47,836 nt of DNA from Actinomyces oris. Lineage in GTDB: Bacteria > Actinomycetota > Actinomycetes > Actinomycetales > Actinomycetaceae. A model generated the notes under the pieces. That model had not been told where the DNA came from and did not search any database. It saw only the letters and a program-made list of their open reading frames with translations. The stretch is taken from the NCBI RefSeq assembly GCF_001929375.1, contig NZ_MSGO01000042.1, forward strand, positions 1 through 47,836, in the 5' to 3' direction. Below, in pieces: positions 40,082 through 47,836 of the stretch. Within the stretch, counting starts at the first letter, position 1, and each line of letters begins with the position of its first letter. A program made the translations under genes and the position numbers.

Positions 40082-43000
40082 TCAGATCTCGTCAACCGTG
40101 GAGGCCATGGCCCCGCCCGGACGCCGGCCCAGGTCGAAGCCGAGCTCATCGACGGCGCGCGAGCCGTCGTCGTCGGTGTCGTCCAGGGCGATGGCGACGC
40201 CCTCGGCGTCCAGGGCCTCGACGTTCAGGCACAGCGACTGCATCTCCTTCATGAGCACCTTGAAGGACTCGGGGATGCCGGGCTCGGGGATGTCCTCGCC
40301 CTTGACGATGGCCTCGTAGACCTTGACACGGCCGTTGACGTCGTCGGACTTGACGGTGAGGAGCTCCTGGAGGGCGTGAGCGGCGCCGTACGCCTCCATG
40401 GCCCACACCTCCATCTCACCGAAGCGCTGACCACCGAACTGGGCCTTACCACCCAGCGGCTGCTGGGTGATCATGGAGTACGGACCCGTGGAGCGGGCGT
40501 GGATCTTGTCGTCCACGAGGTGGTGGAGCTTGAGGATGTACATGTAGCCCACCGAGATGGGGTACGGGAAGGGCTCGCCGGAGCGGCCGTCGAACAGGCG
40601 GGCCTTGCCGTTGGGCTCGACCAGCTGCAGGCCGTCGGGGGTCGGCAGCGTGGAGCCCAGCAGCCCCATGAGCTCGTTGTCCCGTACGCCGTCGAAGACG
40701 GGCGTGGCCACGGGCGTGCGGGGCTCGGCCTTGATGCCGTTCTCGGGCAGGTTGGCGGTCCAGGCCTCGCCGGCCTCGCGGGCGGCGGTGGCGTCCCAGC
40801 CGCGGGAGGCGACCCATCCCAGGTGCAGCTCGAGGACCTGACCGACGTTCATACGGCTGGGCACGCCCAGCGGGTTGAGGATGACGTCGACCGGGGTGCC
40901 GTCGGCCAGGAAGGGCATGTCCTCCACGGGCAGGATCTTGGAGATGACGCCCTTGTTGCCGTGGCGGCCGGAGAGCTTGTCACCCACGGTGATCTTGCGG
41001 CGCTGGGCGATGTAGACGCGCACCATGCGGTTGACGCCCGCGGGCAGCTCGGCGTCGTCGGAGGCGGCGTCGATCTCGCGCACGCCGGTGACGATGCCGT
41101 ACTCCCCGTGGGGCACGCGCAGGGAGGTGTCGCGCACCTCGCGGGCCTTCTCGCCGAAGATGGCGCGCAGGAGGCGCTCCTCGCTGGTCAGCTCGGTCTC
41201 CCCCTTGGGGGTCACCTTGCCCACGAGGATGTCGCCGCTGCGGACCTCGGCGCCGATGCGGATGATGCCGCGCTCGTCGAGGTTGGCCAGGGTCTCCTCG
41301 CTGACGTTGGGGATGTCGCGGGTGATCTCCTCGGCGCCCAGCTTGGTGTCGCGGGCGTCGACCTCGTGCTCCTCGATGTGGATCGAGGTGAGCATATCCT
41401 CGGCGACCACGCGCTGGGAGATGACGATGGCGTCCTCGTAGTTGAGGCCCTCCCAGGTCATGAAGGCGACCAGGAGGTTCTGGCCCAGGGCCAGGTCGCC
41501 CTCGTTGGTGGCGGGGCCGTCGGCCAGGACCGTGCCGACCTCGACGCGCTCGCCCTCGGTGGCCACGACCCGCTGGTTGTAGCAGTTGCCCTGGTTGGAG
41601 CGGCGGAACTTGGCGACCTTGTAGACGATCTCGGTGCCGTCGTCGTTGGCCACGCGCACGAAGTCCGCGCAGACCTCGGTGACGACACCGGCCTTGTCGG
41701 CCACGAGGACGTCACCGGCGTCGACGGCGGTGCGCCGCTCCATGCCCGTGCCCACCAGCGGGGCGTCGGGGCGGATGAGCGGCACGGCCTGGCGCTGCAT
41801 GTTGGCTCCCATGAGGGCACGGTTGGCGTCGTCGTGCTCGAGGAAGGGGATGAGGGAGGTACCCACCGACACCATCTGGCGCGGGGAGACGTCCATGAGG
41901 TCCACCTGCGAGGAGGGCACGAGGGCCGGCTCACCGCCGGTGACGCGGCACAGGACGTGGTCCTCGGCGAAGTGGCCGTCCTCGGTGAGGGTGACGTTGG
42001 CCTGGGCGATGACGTGGCGGTCCTCGTCGTCGGCCGTCAGGTAGTGGGTCTCGTCGGTGACCCGGCCGTCGACGACGACGCGGTAGGGGGTCTCGACGAA
42101 GCCGAAGGGGTTGATGCGCCCGAAGGTCGCCAGCGAGCCGATGAGGCCGATGTTGGGGCCCTCGGGGGACTCGATGGGGCACATGCGCCCGTAGTGCGAG
42201 GTGTGGACGTCGCGGACCTCCATGGAGGCGCGCTCACGGGACAGACCGCCGGGGCCCAGGGCGCTCAGGCGGCGCTTGTGGGTCAGGCCCGCCAGCGGGT
42301 TGTTCTGGTCCATGAACTGGCTGAGCTGGGAGGTGCCGAAGAACTCCTTGATCGCGGCCGTCACGGGCCGGATGTTGATGAGGGTGTTCGGCGTGATGGC
42401 CTCGACGTCCTGGGTGGTCATGCGCTCGCGCACCTGGCGCTCCATACGGCTCATACCGGTGCGCACCTGCGCCTGGATGAGCTCGCCCACCGCACGGATG
42501 CGGCGGTTGCCCAGGTGGTCGATGTCGTCGTACTCGACGGCGATCTCGGTGATCTCGCCGTCGCGCACGCCCTCGACGGTCTCGGCGCCGGAGTGCAGGG
42601 CCAGCAGGTAGCGCAGGGCCGCGACGATGTCCTCGATGCGCAGGGTGGACTCGGTCAGGTCCGAGGCCAGGCCCAGCTTCTTGTTGATCTTGTAGCGGCC
42701 GACCTTGGCCAGGTCGTAGCGCTTGGGGTTGAAGTAGAAGTTCTCCAGCAGGGTGCGCCCGGCCTCGACGCTCGGCGGCTCGCCGGGGCGGATCTTCTTG
42801 TAGATGTCCAGGAGCGCCTCGTCCTGGGTGGTGATCTTGCGGTCCTCGTCCAGGGCGGAGGTCAGGGCCGGGAAGTCGGCGAACTCCTTGCGGATCTCCG
42901 ACTCGTCCATGCCCAGGGCCAGCAGGAAGACGGTGACGTCCTGCTTGCGCTTGCGGTCGATGCGCACCGCGACGCGGTCGGACTTGTCGATCTCGAACTC

Positions 43001-43603
43001 AAGCCAGGCGCCGCGCGAGGGGATGAACTTGACGTTGTAGACGTACTTGTCCGTGGCCTTCTCGGTGGTGCGCTCGAAGTACACGCCCGGCGAGCGCACG
43101 AGCTGGGAGACGACGACGCGCTCGGAGCCGTTGACGATGAAGGTGCCCTTGTCGGTCATGAGCGGGAAGTCGCCCATGAAGACCGTCTGGGACTTGATCT
43201 CACCGGTGGAGAAGTTCTCGAAGTCCGCCACCACGTAGAGGGGGGCGGAGTAGGTGAGGTCCTTCTCCTGGCACTCCTCGGCCGTGTACTTCGGCTCCTC
43301 GAAGCGGTGGTCGTGGAAGGACAGGGCCATGGTCTCCCCGAAGTCCTCGATCGGGGAGATCTCGTCGAAGATCTCCTCCAGACCGGAGGTCTCGGGCAGG
43401 GAGCCCGGGTGCGCCTTGTTGGCGGCGATCATCCGCTCGCGCCACCTCTCGTTACCGACGAGCCAGTCGAAGCTCTCGGTCTGAAGGGCAAGCAGATTCG
43501 GAGCCTGCATGGGCTCGGCGATCTTGGCAAAGTTGATACGACGCGACGCGGTACGGGCGGCGATGTCAGCAGCAGTGGGTGCGGAGGTGCGCGAGGCAGC
43601 CAA
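40082..43603 (-). CDS. rpoB: DNA-directed RNA polymerase subunit beta
   Basis: A 1173-aa RpoB. The rifampicin-binding cluster is readable at about residues 420-456 ([32 protein letters not shown]). The Asp, His and Ser positions most often changed in resistant strains are the susceptible residues, so rifampicin sensitivity is predicted. Other hallmarks: [31 protein letters not shown] and [11 protein letters not shown], and a C-terminal [19 protein letters not shown]. Start is TTG at 43603 with AAGGA 7 nt upstream ([10 protein letters not shown]); a TTG start is noteworthy for such a highly expressed gene. The usual rplJ-rplL-rpoB order is interrupted upstream by an inserted gene. Confidence 0.98.
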   Translation of the reverse strand: MAASRTSAPTAADIAARTASRRINFAKIAEPMQAPNLLALQTESFDWLVGNERWRERMIAANKAHPGSLPETSGLEEIFDEISPIEDFGETMALSFHDHRFEEPKYTAEECQEKDLTYSAPLYVVADFENFSTGEIKSQTVFMGDFPLMTDKGTFIVNGSERVVVSQLVRSPGVYFERTTEKATDKYVYNVKFIPSRGAWLEFEIDKSDRVAVRIDRKRKQDVTVFLLALGMDESEIRKEFADFPALTSALDEDRKITTQDEALLDIYKKIRPGEPPSVEAGRTLLENFYFNPKRYDLAKVGRYKINKKLGLASDLTESTLRIEDIVAALRYLLALHSGAETVEGVRDGEITEIAVEYDDIDHLGNRRIRAVGELIQAQVRTGMSRMERQVRERMTTQDVEAITPNTLINIRPVTAAIKEFFGTSQLSQFMDQNNPLAGLTHKRRLSALGPGGLSRERASMEVRDVHTSHYGRMCPIESPEGPNIGLIGSLATFGRINPFGFVETPYRVVVDGRVTDETHYLTADDEDRHVIAQANVTLTEDGHFAEDHVLCRVTGGEPALVPSSQVDLMDVSPRQMVSVGTSLIPFLEHDDANRALMGANMQRQAVPLIRPDAPLVGTGMERRTAVDAGDVLVADKAGVVTEVCADFVRVANDDGTEIVYKVAKFRRSNQGNCYNQRVVATEGERVEVGTVLADGPATNEGDLALGQNLLVAFMTWEGLNYEDAIVISQRVVAEDMLTSIHIEEHEVDARDTKLGAEEITRDIPNVSEETLANLDERGIIRIGAEVRSGDILVGKVTPKGETELTSEERLLRAIFGEKAREVRDTSLRVPHGEYGIVTGVREIDAASDDAELPAGVNRMVRVYIAQRRKITVGDKLSGRHGNKGVISKILPVEDMPFLADGTPVDVILNPLGVPSRMNVGQVLELHLGWVASRGWDATAAREAGEAWTANLPENGIKAEPRTPVATPVFDGVRDNELMGLLGSTLPTPDGLQLVEPNGKARLFDGRSGEPFPYPISVGYMYILKLHHLVDDKIHARSTGPYSMITQQPLGGKAQFGGQRFGEMEVWAMEAYGAAHALQELLTVKSDDVNGRVKVYEAIVKGEDIPEPGIPESFKVLMKEMQSLCLNVEALDAEGVAIALDDTDDDGSRAVDELGFDLGRRPGGAMASTVDEI

Positions 43604-44059
43604 AGGGGGATCCTTCCCTCAGATCGGGGATCACACAACGCACACCGCGAGCACCGGGTTGAGTAGAATCTCCGTTGCCGGGATCACGCCCGCCAGGGTT
43701 CCGACGGGCCGGAACCCGTGCGGAGGGCAGATACTCCTCGCACCAATACACACAATGCACGCAAAGCGCTAGCGTACACGGCCCACGTCAAGGACTCCAC
43801 GCCGATCCCCACCAGATCCTTGCGATTCCCACCACAGTCGCGCATACTGCCCCACCCGTGTCCGCCGCGTGACCTGAGTCCCTCAGTGGGCGCCGTCCTC
43901 TGAGCGGCTACCGGCCGGATCGCACCCGGCACGCCCAGCCCCTGCAGCACGCCCGGCCAGCCGCCCCCCCTGCCCCGACAGCCCTGCACGTACCCGGCCC
44001 CCGCAGCCTCTGCGCCCGCCCGACCTGCCCCGTTCCCCCGGCTGGCGCCTTTGCCGACG
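43604..44059 (-). other. Long rpoB leader/intergenic region
   Basis: No gene is supported here. On the minus strand a TTGACG (43791-43786) resembles a -35 element, followed 14 bp later by TAGCGC. The spacing is short, so the promoter call is tentative. Nearer rpoB an 8-bp hairpin, GGGTTCCG/CGGAACCC (43696-43717), could structure a leader of ~150 nt. The remainder up to the 109-bp element is C-rich with nothing recognisable. Confidence 0.45.
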
Positions 44060-44168
44060 TCGGGGACGTACTTTCCGATCGGCGACTGCGTTCTCCCCCA
44101 GACCACTGGGGGCGGACCTCAGTCGTCTGGAGGACATCGCAGTCCTCGACGCACATGTACGTCCCCGA
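44060..44168 (+). ncRNA. 109-bp structured repeat element, copy 1
   Basis: The ends are inverted repeats (TCGGGGACGTAC and GTACGTCCCCGA, 12 bp). Inside is a second stem (GACTGCG with CGCAGTC, 7 bp). Within that lie a hairpin, CCCCCAG-acca-CTGGGGG, and a smaller one, GTC-tggag-GAC. The nested layout resembles a three-way-junction RNA. A second 109-bp copy lies at 45573-45681, same orientation, with a compensatory change in the small hairpin. It could be a small RNA, a regulatory leader or a MITE-like element; no transposase is nearby. Confidence 0.65.
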
Positions 44169-44399
44169 TCCCCACCGGAACGTCCACCGGCCGGCCGTCC
44201 CAGCCCGAGAACGACCACCGCCCCGAGCCCGACGCCGTCGCGACGAGCGCATCGCCCCCTCCCCTTCGACCAGGACTCCGAAGACCAGCGGCCACCCCGG
44301 GAGCCACAGCGAAGGCCTCCTTCGGTCAGACGCCGCCGACCCCACAGCCACGGAGATCTGCGCTCGTCATGCCCCGTTCCTCTTGAGAAGACTCGCTGC
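44169..44399. other. Spacer upstream of the DUF559-like gene
   Basis: A 231-bp C-rich stretch between the first 109-bp element and the ATG at 44400. I find no clear promoter, repeat or gene in it. Confidence 0.4.
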
Positions 44400-45521
44400 A
44401 TGAGCCCCCTCGCCACCACTGCCAGCCGCCCCACCCCCATCTGCCCGGTCCCGGCGCGCCTCCGGCCGACCATCATCTACTCGGGCCGCCGCAAGCGCTT
44501 CCAGCCATCACGCGATCCTGGTCTGCTACGACTCATGCCGGGCGCCTACCTGCGCCCAGTCCCGGGCGGACGACGCTGGGAGCAACGGTTCATGGTGTCT
44601 CTGGCGCGAGCGATCGCCGCCCAACAGCTCCTGCCCTCCGCCACCTGCCTGTCTCACACATCGGCCGCCCTGATTCACGGGCTGGCGATGTGGACAGGCG
44701 AGCCGGATGTCTACCTCGCCGTCTCCGGCCACCCGCGCCTGACCACGACGACACTGCCCGCGTTCCGGTACCCATCATCGGGGATACCGGCCCCCATCGA
44801 GGAGACGCCCGCCGAGGCCGCTCCGATCCGAATGCATCGTCGCAGGCTTCGGCTGCGGGACGAGGAGATCGAGGTGGTCGGGGGAGTTCCCGTCACGTCC
44901 GTGCTGCGCACCGCCTTCGACTGCGCCTGCGACGAGCCCCCGCACAACGCGCTCTCCATCGCAGATGCGGCCCTGAACCGGCACTGCCGACCTGATCCGT
45001 GGCACCGTGGCTCCTGCGCCACGCGGCTGAGCTCGGCTCACGCCTGCTGGGAGGAGCTCATCGCACGCCATCGGGGGCGGCGAGGGATAGCGCAGGCGCG
45101 GGCGGTACTCGCCGCCGCCACCCCTTGGGCGGTTTCGCCCGGGGAGAGTGTGCTGCGGTGGATGACGCTCGTGGTGGGGCTGCCCGAGGCCGTTGCCCAG
45201 TACCCGGTTCCGGGGCTGTCGAAGGACCGGTTCCTGGACCTGGGCTGGCCCGATCACCGTGTCGTGGCGGAGTTCGACGGTCGCGCCAAGTACCACAGCG
45301 AGGAGGACGTCTTCCTCGAGAAGCTCCGCCAGGACGAGCTCGAGTCGCTGGGGTGGAGGTTCTTCCGGGTGACGTGGTCGTCGCTCGGGGACATGCGCAC
45401 CCAGGCCGACCGGCTGCTGTCGATGTTCCCCCTGGAGGTGGTCTCCCGTCTCTCGCCGGTGGCCGGGCTTCAAGGTGGCGGGCTGTGGGGCGAGTGCCCG
45501 CCCGGAGTGCTGGTCCCGTGA
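44400..45521 (+). CDS. DUF559/AbiEi-type protein with PD-(D/E)xK endonuclease-like C-terminus
   Basis: A 373-aa protein typical of actinobacterial 'AbiEi antitoxin/DUF559' annotations. The N-terminal ~190 residues resemble the AbiEi-like winged-helix and middle region (LMPGAYLRPV, SHTSAALIHGL, VTSVLRTAFDCA). The C-terminal ~110 residues have the Vsr/DUF559 nuclease-like core: FLDLGWPDHRVVAEFDGRAKYH, with D, ExDG and K as candidate catalytic residues, and LESLGWRFFRVTW. Start ATG at 44400 has only a weak GAGAAG 9 nt upstream. It is transcribed against rplL and rpoB and flanked by the two 109-bp elements, so it is probably an insertion into the rpl-rpo cluster. Whether it is a true antitoxin, nuclease or domesticated protein is unknown. 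Confidence 0.83.
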   Translation: MSPLATTASRPTPICPVPARLRPTIIYSGRRKRFQPSRDPGLLRLMPGAYLRPVPGGRRWEQRFMVSLARAIAAQQLLPSATCLSHTSAALIHGLAMWTGEPDVYLAVSGHPRLTTTTLPAFRYPSSGIPAPIEETPAEAAPIRMHRRRLRLRDEEIEVVGGVPVTSVLRTAFDCACDEPPHNALSIADAALNRHCRPDPWHRGSCATRLSSAHACWEELIARHRGRRGIAQARAVLAAATPWAVSPGESVLRWMTLVVGLPEAVAQYPVPGLSKDRFLDLGWPDHRVVAEFDGRAKYHSEEDVFLEKLRQDELESLGWRFFRVTWSSLGDMRTQADRLLSMFPLEVVSRLSPVAGLQGGGLWGECPPGVLVP

Positions 45522-45572
45522 GATCACGGCTCCCGGCGTCGTCTTCTGGCTCATCAACCGCACCCACCGGCG

Positions 45573-45681
45573 TCGGGGACGTACTTCCGGCTCGGCGACT
45601 GCGTTCTCCCCCAAATCACTGGGGGCGAACCTCAGTCATCTGCGGGATATCGCAGTCCTCGACGCACATGTACGTCCTCGA
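45573..45681 (+). ncRNA. 109-bp structured repeat element, copy 2
   Basis: Same length and layout as 44060-44168. Relative to copy 1 the small inner hairpin reads ATC-tgcgg-GAT in place of GTC-tggag-GAC, a G:C to A:U pair exchange. The outer stem has one C-to-T change that leaves a G:U wobble if the plus strand is transcribed but an A:C mismatch on the minus strand. Loops vary more freely. This pattern supports an RNA structure read from the plus strand. Confidence 0.65.
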
Positions 45682-45740
45682 GCCCGACGACGCGCCGAAG
45701 CGCTCCAACGTCGGACAGCGCCCGGGCTCCTCGGAACACG

Positions 45741-45778
45741 ACCGGGTCCCGCCCACCTCATGGTGGACGGGACCCGGT
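45741..45778. terminator. Terminator between rplL and the DUF559-like gene
   Basis: A 17-bp stem with one mismatch: ACCGGGTCCCGCCCACC at 45741-45757 pairs with 45762-45778 across a TCAT loop. It lies 60 bp downstream of the rplL stop and serves the minus-strand rplJL transcript and perhaps the convergent plus-strand gene. Confidence 0.8.
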
Positions 45779-45838
45779 GAAGCTGGACCTCCCCAGCCGT
45801 CGGCGCCCCTCAGGCCGCCTCAGGCAGCGGGGAGAGAC

Positions 45839-46228
45839 TCACTTGAGGGTGACGGTGGCGCCGGCGCCCTCGAGCTGCTCCTTGGCCTTCTCGGCGGCCT
45901 CCTTGTTGGCGCCCTCGAGGACGGGCTTGGGAGCGCCGTCGACGAGCTCCTTGGCCTCCTTCAGGCCGAGGGAGGTCAGGGCGCGCACCTCCTTGATGAC
46001 CTGGATCTTCTTGTCGCCGGCGGCCTCGAGAATGACGTCGAACTCGTCCTTCTCCTCGGCAGCGGCGTCGCCACCGGCAGCGCCGGGGGCGGCGGCAACG
46101 GCCACGGCGGCCGGAGCGGCGGCGGTAACGTCGAAGGTCTCCTCGAAGGCCTTGACGAACTCGGACAGCTCGATGAGGGTGAGCTCCTTGAACTGCTCGA
46201 TGAGCTCTTCGGTGGTCAGCTTCGCCAT
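45839..46228 (-). CDS. rplL: 50S ribosomal protein L7/L12
   Basis: A 129-aa L7/L12, the multimeric stalk protein that recruits translation factors. The N-terminal dimerisation domain ([19 protein letters not shown]) is followed by the Ala/Pro/Gly hinge and the C-terminal factor-binding domain ([30 protein letters not shown]). Start ATG at 46228 has AAGGA 9 nt upstream. It lies 63 bp after rplJ in one transcript and is closed by the hairpin at 45741-45778. In most bacteria rpoB would follow directly; here a 1.1-kb opposite-strand gene intervenes. Confidence 0.98.
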   Translation of the reverse strand: MAKLTTEELIEQFKELTLIELSEFVKAFEETFDVTAAAPAAVAVAAAPGAAGGDAAAEEKDEFDVILEAAGDKKIQVIKEVRALTSLGLKEAKELVDGAPKPVLEGANKEAAEKAKEQLEGAGATVTLK

Positions 46229-46291
46229 GATGGGCGTTCCTTCCTTATCAGGTTCCTGCGCGCGCAGGGTTGGTGGATGACGCGTGCGGCC

Positions 46292-46813
46292 TCAGGCCGC
46301 GGTCTCCTGCTTCTCGCGCAGGGCGTCGACGGTGCGCACGGCCTTGGAGGCCGGTGCGGCGAAGAGGTACGCAGCCTTGGACAGGGACGCCTTGATGGCG
46401 CCCGCGGTCTTGGCGAGCAGCACCTCACGGGACTCGAGAGAGGCAAGCTTGTCAACGCCGTCGGCGGACAGCACGGCGCCGTCCATGACACCGCCCTTGA
46501 TGACGAGCTGCTGGTTGTCCTTGGCGAAGTCACGCAGAGCCTTGGCGGCCTCGACCGGCTCACCGGTGACGAACGTCAGGGCGGAGGGGCCCGTGAGGTC
46601 GTCGGCGAAGCCCTCGAGCCCGACCTGGCGGGCAGCGATCGCAGCAAGCGTGTTCTTCACCACGGTGTACTCGGCGTTACCGGCGAGGGAACGACGCAGC
46701 TCCTTGAGCTGGGCGACGCTCAGTCCCCGGTACTCAGTCAGCAGGACCGCGTCAGCCTGGCGGAACTTGTCCGCCAGCGCAGCAACGGCTGCTTCCTTGT
46801 CAGGCCGTGCCAT
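46292..46813 (-). CDS. rplJ: 50S ribosomal protein L10
   Basis: A 173-aa L10, which anchors L7/L12 dimers to 23S rRNA and autoregulates its own operon through the leader. Recognisable segments are [35 protein letters not shown] and the C-terminal L12-binding helix. Start ATG at 46813 has AAGGAGG 4-5 nt upstream and gives [10 protein letters not shown], the family's normal start. A longer in-frame start at 46897 lies inside the attenuator and is rejected. Confidence 0.97.
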   Translation of the reverse strand: MARPDKEAAVAALADKFRQADAVLLTEYRGLSVAQLKELRRSLAGNAEYTVVKNTLAAIAARQVGLEGFADDLTGPSALTFVTGEPVEAAKALRDFAKDNQQLVIKGGVMDGAVLSADGVDKLASLESREVLLAKTAGAIKASLSKAAYLFAAPASKAVRTVDALREKQETAA

Positions 46814-46984
46814 GGGCCCTCCTTCCGTGGTATGCCGCAGGGGTCCATTCACTGGAAAAGCCCCGCGCCGGTGGGCACGGGGCTCGAATTCGGGCACGCC
46901 CGAAGAAGTCTCGTTCTCACCTGCGCCGGCTCCACCTGACGTGGACTTGGTCCCGCCGGAGCGGGCGACCTGCGGTCTTTGGCA
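46814..46984 (-). ncRNA. L10-type leader of the rplJL mRNA
   Basis: If transcription starts just downstream of the promoter at 46991-47021, a ~170-nt leader precedes rplJ. It ends in a terminator-like hairpin (46859-46884) and contains several GC-rich stems before that. Such leaders bind L10(L12)4 and repress the operon when ribosomal protein is in excess. The assignment rests on position and the hairpin; I cannot confirm the L10-binding kink-turn by eye. Confidence 0.6.
46856..46884 (-). terminator. Attenuator hairpin in the rplJ leader
   Basis: On the minus strand AGCCCCG (46884-46878) pairs with CGGGGCT (46865-46859) and is followed by TTTT ending at 46856. It is an intrinsic terminator placed inside the leader, 43 nt before the rplJ start, as expected for attenuation control. 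Confidence 0.75.
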
Positions 46985-46990
46985 GAGAGC

Positions 46991-47021
46991 ACCATACCCG
47001 GCAGCGGGCCCCGCCGCGCAA
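46991..47021 (-). promoter_or_regulatory. Probable rplJL promoter
   Basis: On the minus strand TTGCGC (47021-47016) and TATGGT (46996-46991) are separated by 19 bp, one or two more than ideal, upstream of the leader. The -10 is good for a GC-rich genome; the -35 is only partial. Confidence 0.5.
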
Positions 47022-47085
47022 GGCAGGCGGCCGTGGAACTGGTCACGTCGCCGCGAGCGCTCGCCGGAAGCGCCCCCGGCAGTGT

Positions 47086-47589
47086 TCAGACTCCGAGGCT
47101 CTCGGCCAGTGCCTCCCGCTCCGTGACGTCGTACCAGAGCAGGTCGGCCTCGGCGGCACGCTCGAAGGCGTCCTCGTCGCCGAGTCTGGCGGCTCGCACA
47201 TCGGCCTCGGCCTCGGCCTCGTCCACGAGCAGGGCGGCGACATCCTCCCAGGTGATCTCACCGGAGACCTCGATCGTGCCGGGCAGGACATCGCCCTCCA
47301 CGGGAAGCTCGCGCACGTTGTCGCCATCGACGTCGGCCGCGATGACGATACGCCGGTCAGCCAGACCCGCGGCCTCGGGCTCGGCCAGCAGGACGACAGA
47401 GGCGTCGGCGGCGCACAGTGAGGCGGAGACCTCCAGCCCCTCCTCATCCTCCTCGGGCAGGGCCTGGGCGAGAGCGGGGGTGGCGGCGTGAGCCGTGAGC
47501 GGCTGGTGCGAGGAGCCCAGGACGCTCGCACGCAGGTGGGCGGCGGTGGCGGGCAGGTAGATGCGCATGCGCCCAGTCTGCCCTACCAC
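47086..47589 (-). CDS. DUF6912 family protein
   Basis: A 167-aa small cytosolic protein whose segment [12 protein letters not shown] matches the typical beginning of DUF6912 proteins, conserved in actinobacteria without a known function. It is acidic, with Ala/Glu-rich helices. Two starts are possible: ATG at 47568, which opens the conserved region but has no ribosome site, and GTG at 47589, which has GGGGGAGG 9 nt upstream and adds 7 residues. I prefer GTG 47589. No transmembrane segment is seen. It is transcribed in the same direction as rplJL but is separated by the rplJ promoter. A 12-bp perfect palindrome, GCGAGCGCTCGC (47053-47064), lies just after its stop. Confidence 0.8.
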   Translation of the reverse strand: MVGQTGRMRIYLPATAAHLRASVLGSSHQPLTAHAATPALAQALPEEDEEGLEVSASLCAADASVVLLAEPEAAGLADRRIVIAADVDGDNVRELPVEGDVLPGTIEVSGEITWEDVAALLVDEAEAEADVRAARLGDEDAFERAAEADLLWYDVTEREALAESLGV

Positions 47590-47669
47590 CGCACTCGACC
47601 TCCCCCGAAGCGCACGGTGTCAGCGCGCACGGTGTCTGCGCGCACGGCACCGCTCGCGCGCGCCCGGTC

Positions 47670-47836
47670 TCAGTAGCGGTGTCGCCCGGCTCCCGGCGGC
47701 ACCGGCGGAGGGCCGCCCGAGCCCCGATGATCGCCCCCGCCCGGGGCGCGGCCGGCCTGCGGCCCTTGCGCCACCCCTGGGGGCGCTCCTGTGCCCGGAG
47801 CCGCCCGCGCGCCGGGCCACCGCGCAGCCCAGGGCC
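47670..47836 (-). CDS. Possible C-terminal end of a further minus-strand gene
   Basis: One minus-strand frame runs from the window edge to TGA at 47672-47670 and encodes a Pro/Gly/Arg-rich tail ending GGPPPVPPGAGRHRY. Such disordered tails are common at the ends of actinobacterial proteins. With extreme GC all frames tend to stay open, so this is weak. The rest of the gene lies outside the window. Confidence 0.3.
   Translation of the reverse strand, partial: PWAARWPGARAAPGTGAPPGVAQGPQAGRAPGGGDHRGSGGPPPVPPGAGRHRY

Noticed and set aside
42240-42345. Rifampicin-resistance mutation in the rpoB cluster
   Set aside because: All readable positions (Asp, His, Ser hot spots) carry the susceptible residues.
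39962-43666. A 1234-codon open frame on the plus strand opposite rpoB
   Set aside because: Same artefact; it mirrors rpoB codon by codon and has no recognisable motif.
44060-45681. Composite transposon with the 109-bp elements as insertion sequences
   Set aside because: The elements are too short for a transposase and none is present; I also see no clear target-site duplication, so I call them structured elements instead.
47053-47064. The 12-bp palindrome after the DUF6912 gene as a regulator site
   Set aside because: GCGAGCGCTCGC is easily formed by chance at this GC content and has no partner copy in the window.

Overview
The window is GC-rich actinobacterial chromosome, most likely Actinomyces or a close relative. 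The basis is the actinobacterial style of RpoB/RpoC and L7/L12, frequent GTG/TTG starts with AAGGAG-type ribosome sites, and an oral-type sialoglycan cluster (GH33 sialidase, GH42 beta-galactosidase, DUF4862). The genus is an inference; no rRNA is present. I see no tRNA, rRNA, CRISPR array, transposase or integrase.

Layout: (1) 1-5.3 kb, plus strand: the 3' end of a TPR protein with near-identical 126-bp repeats, then overlapping sbcD-sbcC, closed by a strong hairpin at 5329-5364. (2) 5.4-26.5 kb, minus strand: a tightly packed ten-gene run, read from 26520 down to 5370. It encodes a small membrane protein, a secreted/anchored vWA protein, a 1193-aa tubulin-like GTPase, a 909-aa membrane-anchored partner, a 734-aa cytosolic beta-sandwich protein, a GAP1-like protein, a cytosolic vWA protein, a zinc-ribbon/GTPase protein (DO-GTPase2-like) and two further membrane proteins. 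Five of its junctions overlap or are under 10 bp. This is the most interesting part of the window and looks like one multi-protein NTP-dependent machine. (3) 26.6-29.9 kb, minus strand: small membrane proteins, some with lower GC, including two more paralogues of the 8360-9382 protein, and a chimeric gene remnant joining the start of one such paralogue to the 3' end of the beta-galactosidase. (4) 30-35.8 kb: GH42 beta-galactosidase and a signal-less GH33 sialidase (minus), divergent from a DUF4862 protein (plus), with a possible operator between them. (5) 35.9-43.6 kb, minus: rpoC and rpoB. (6) 43.6-45.8 kb: a DUF559/AbiEi-type endonuclease-fold gene on the opposite strand, bracketed by two copies of a 109-bp structured element and wedged between rplL and rpoB, which are normally adjacent. 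(7) 45.8-47.8 kb, minus: rplL, rplJ with an L10-type leader and attenuator, a DUF6912 gene, and perhaps the last codons of another gene.

How they work together: SbcCD is a DNA-end nuclease. The 5.4-26.5 kb operon probably assembles at the membrane, with an extracytoplasmic vWA domain as a candidate sensor, a tubulin-like and a TRAFAC-type GTPase as energy-using parts, and a GAP-like protein as their regulator. Its biological role cannot be read from sequence; conflict or stress defence is the best guess from the domain families. The glycosidases would trim sialylated and galactosylated host glycans or their imported fragments. The rpl/rpo genes are core transcription and translation machinery.
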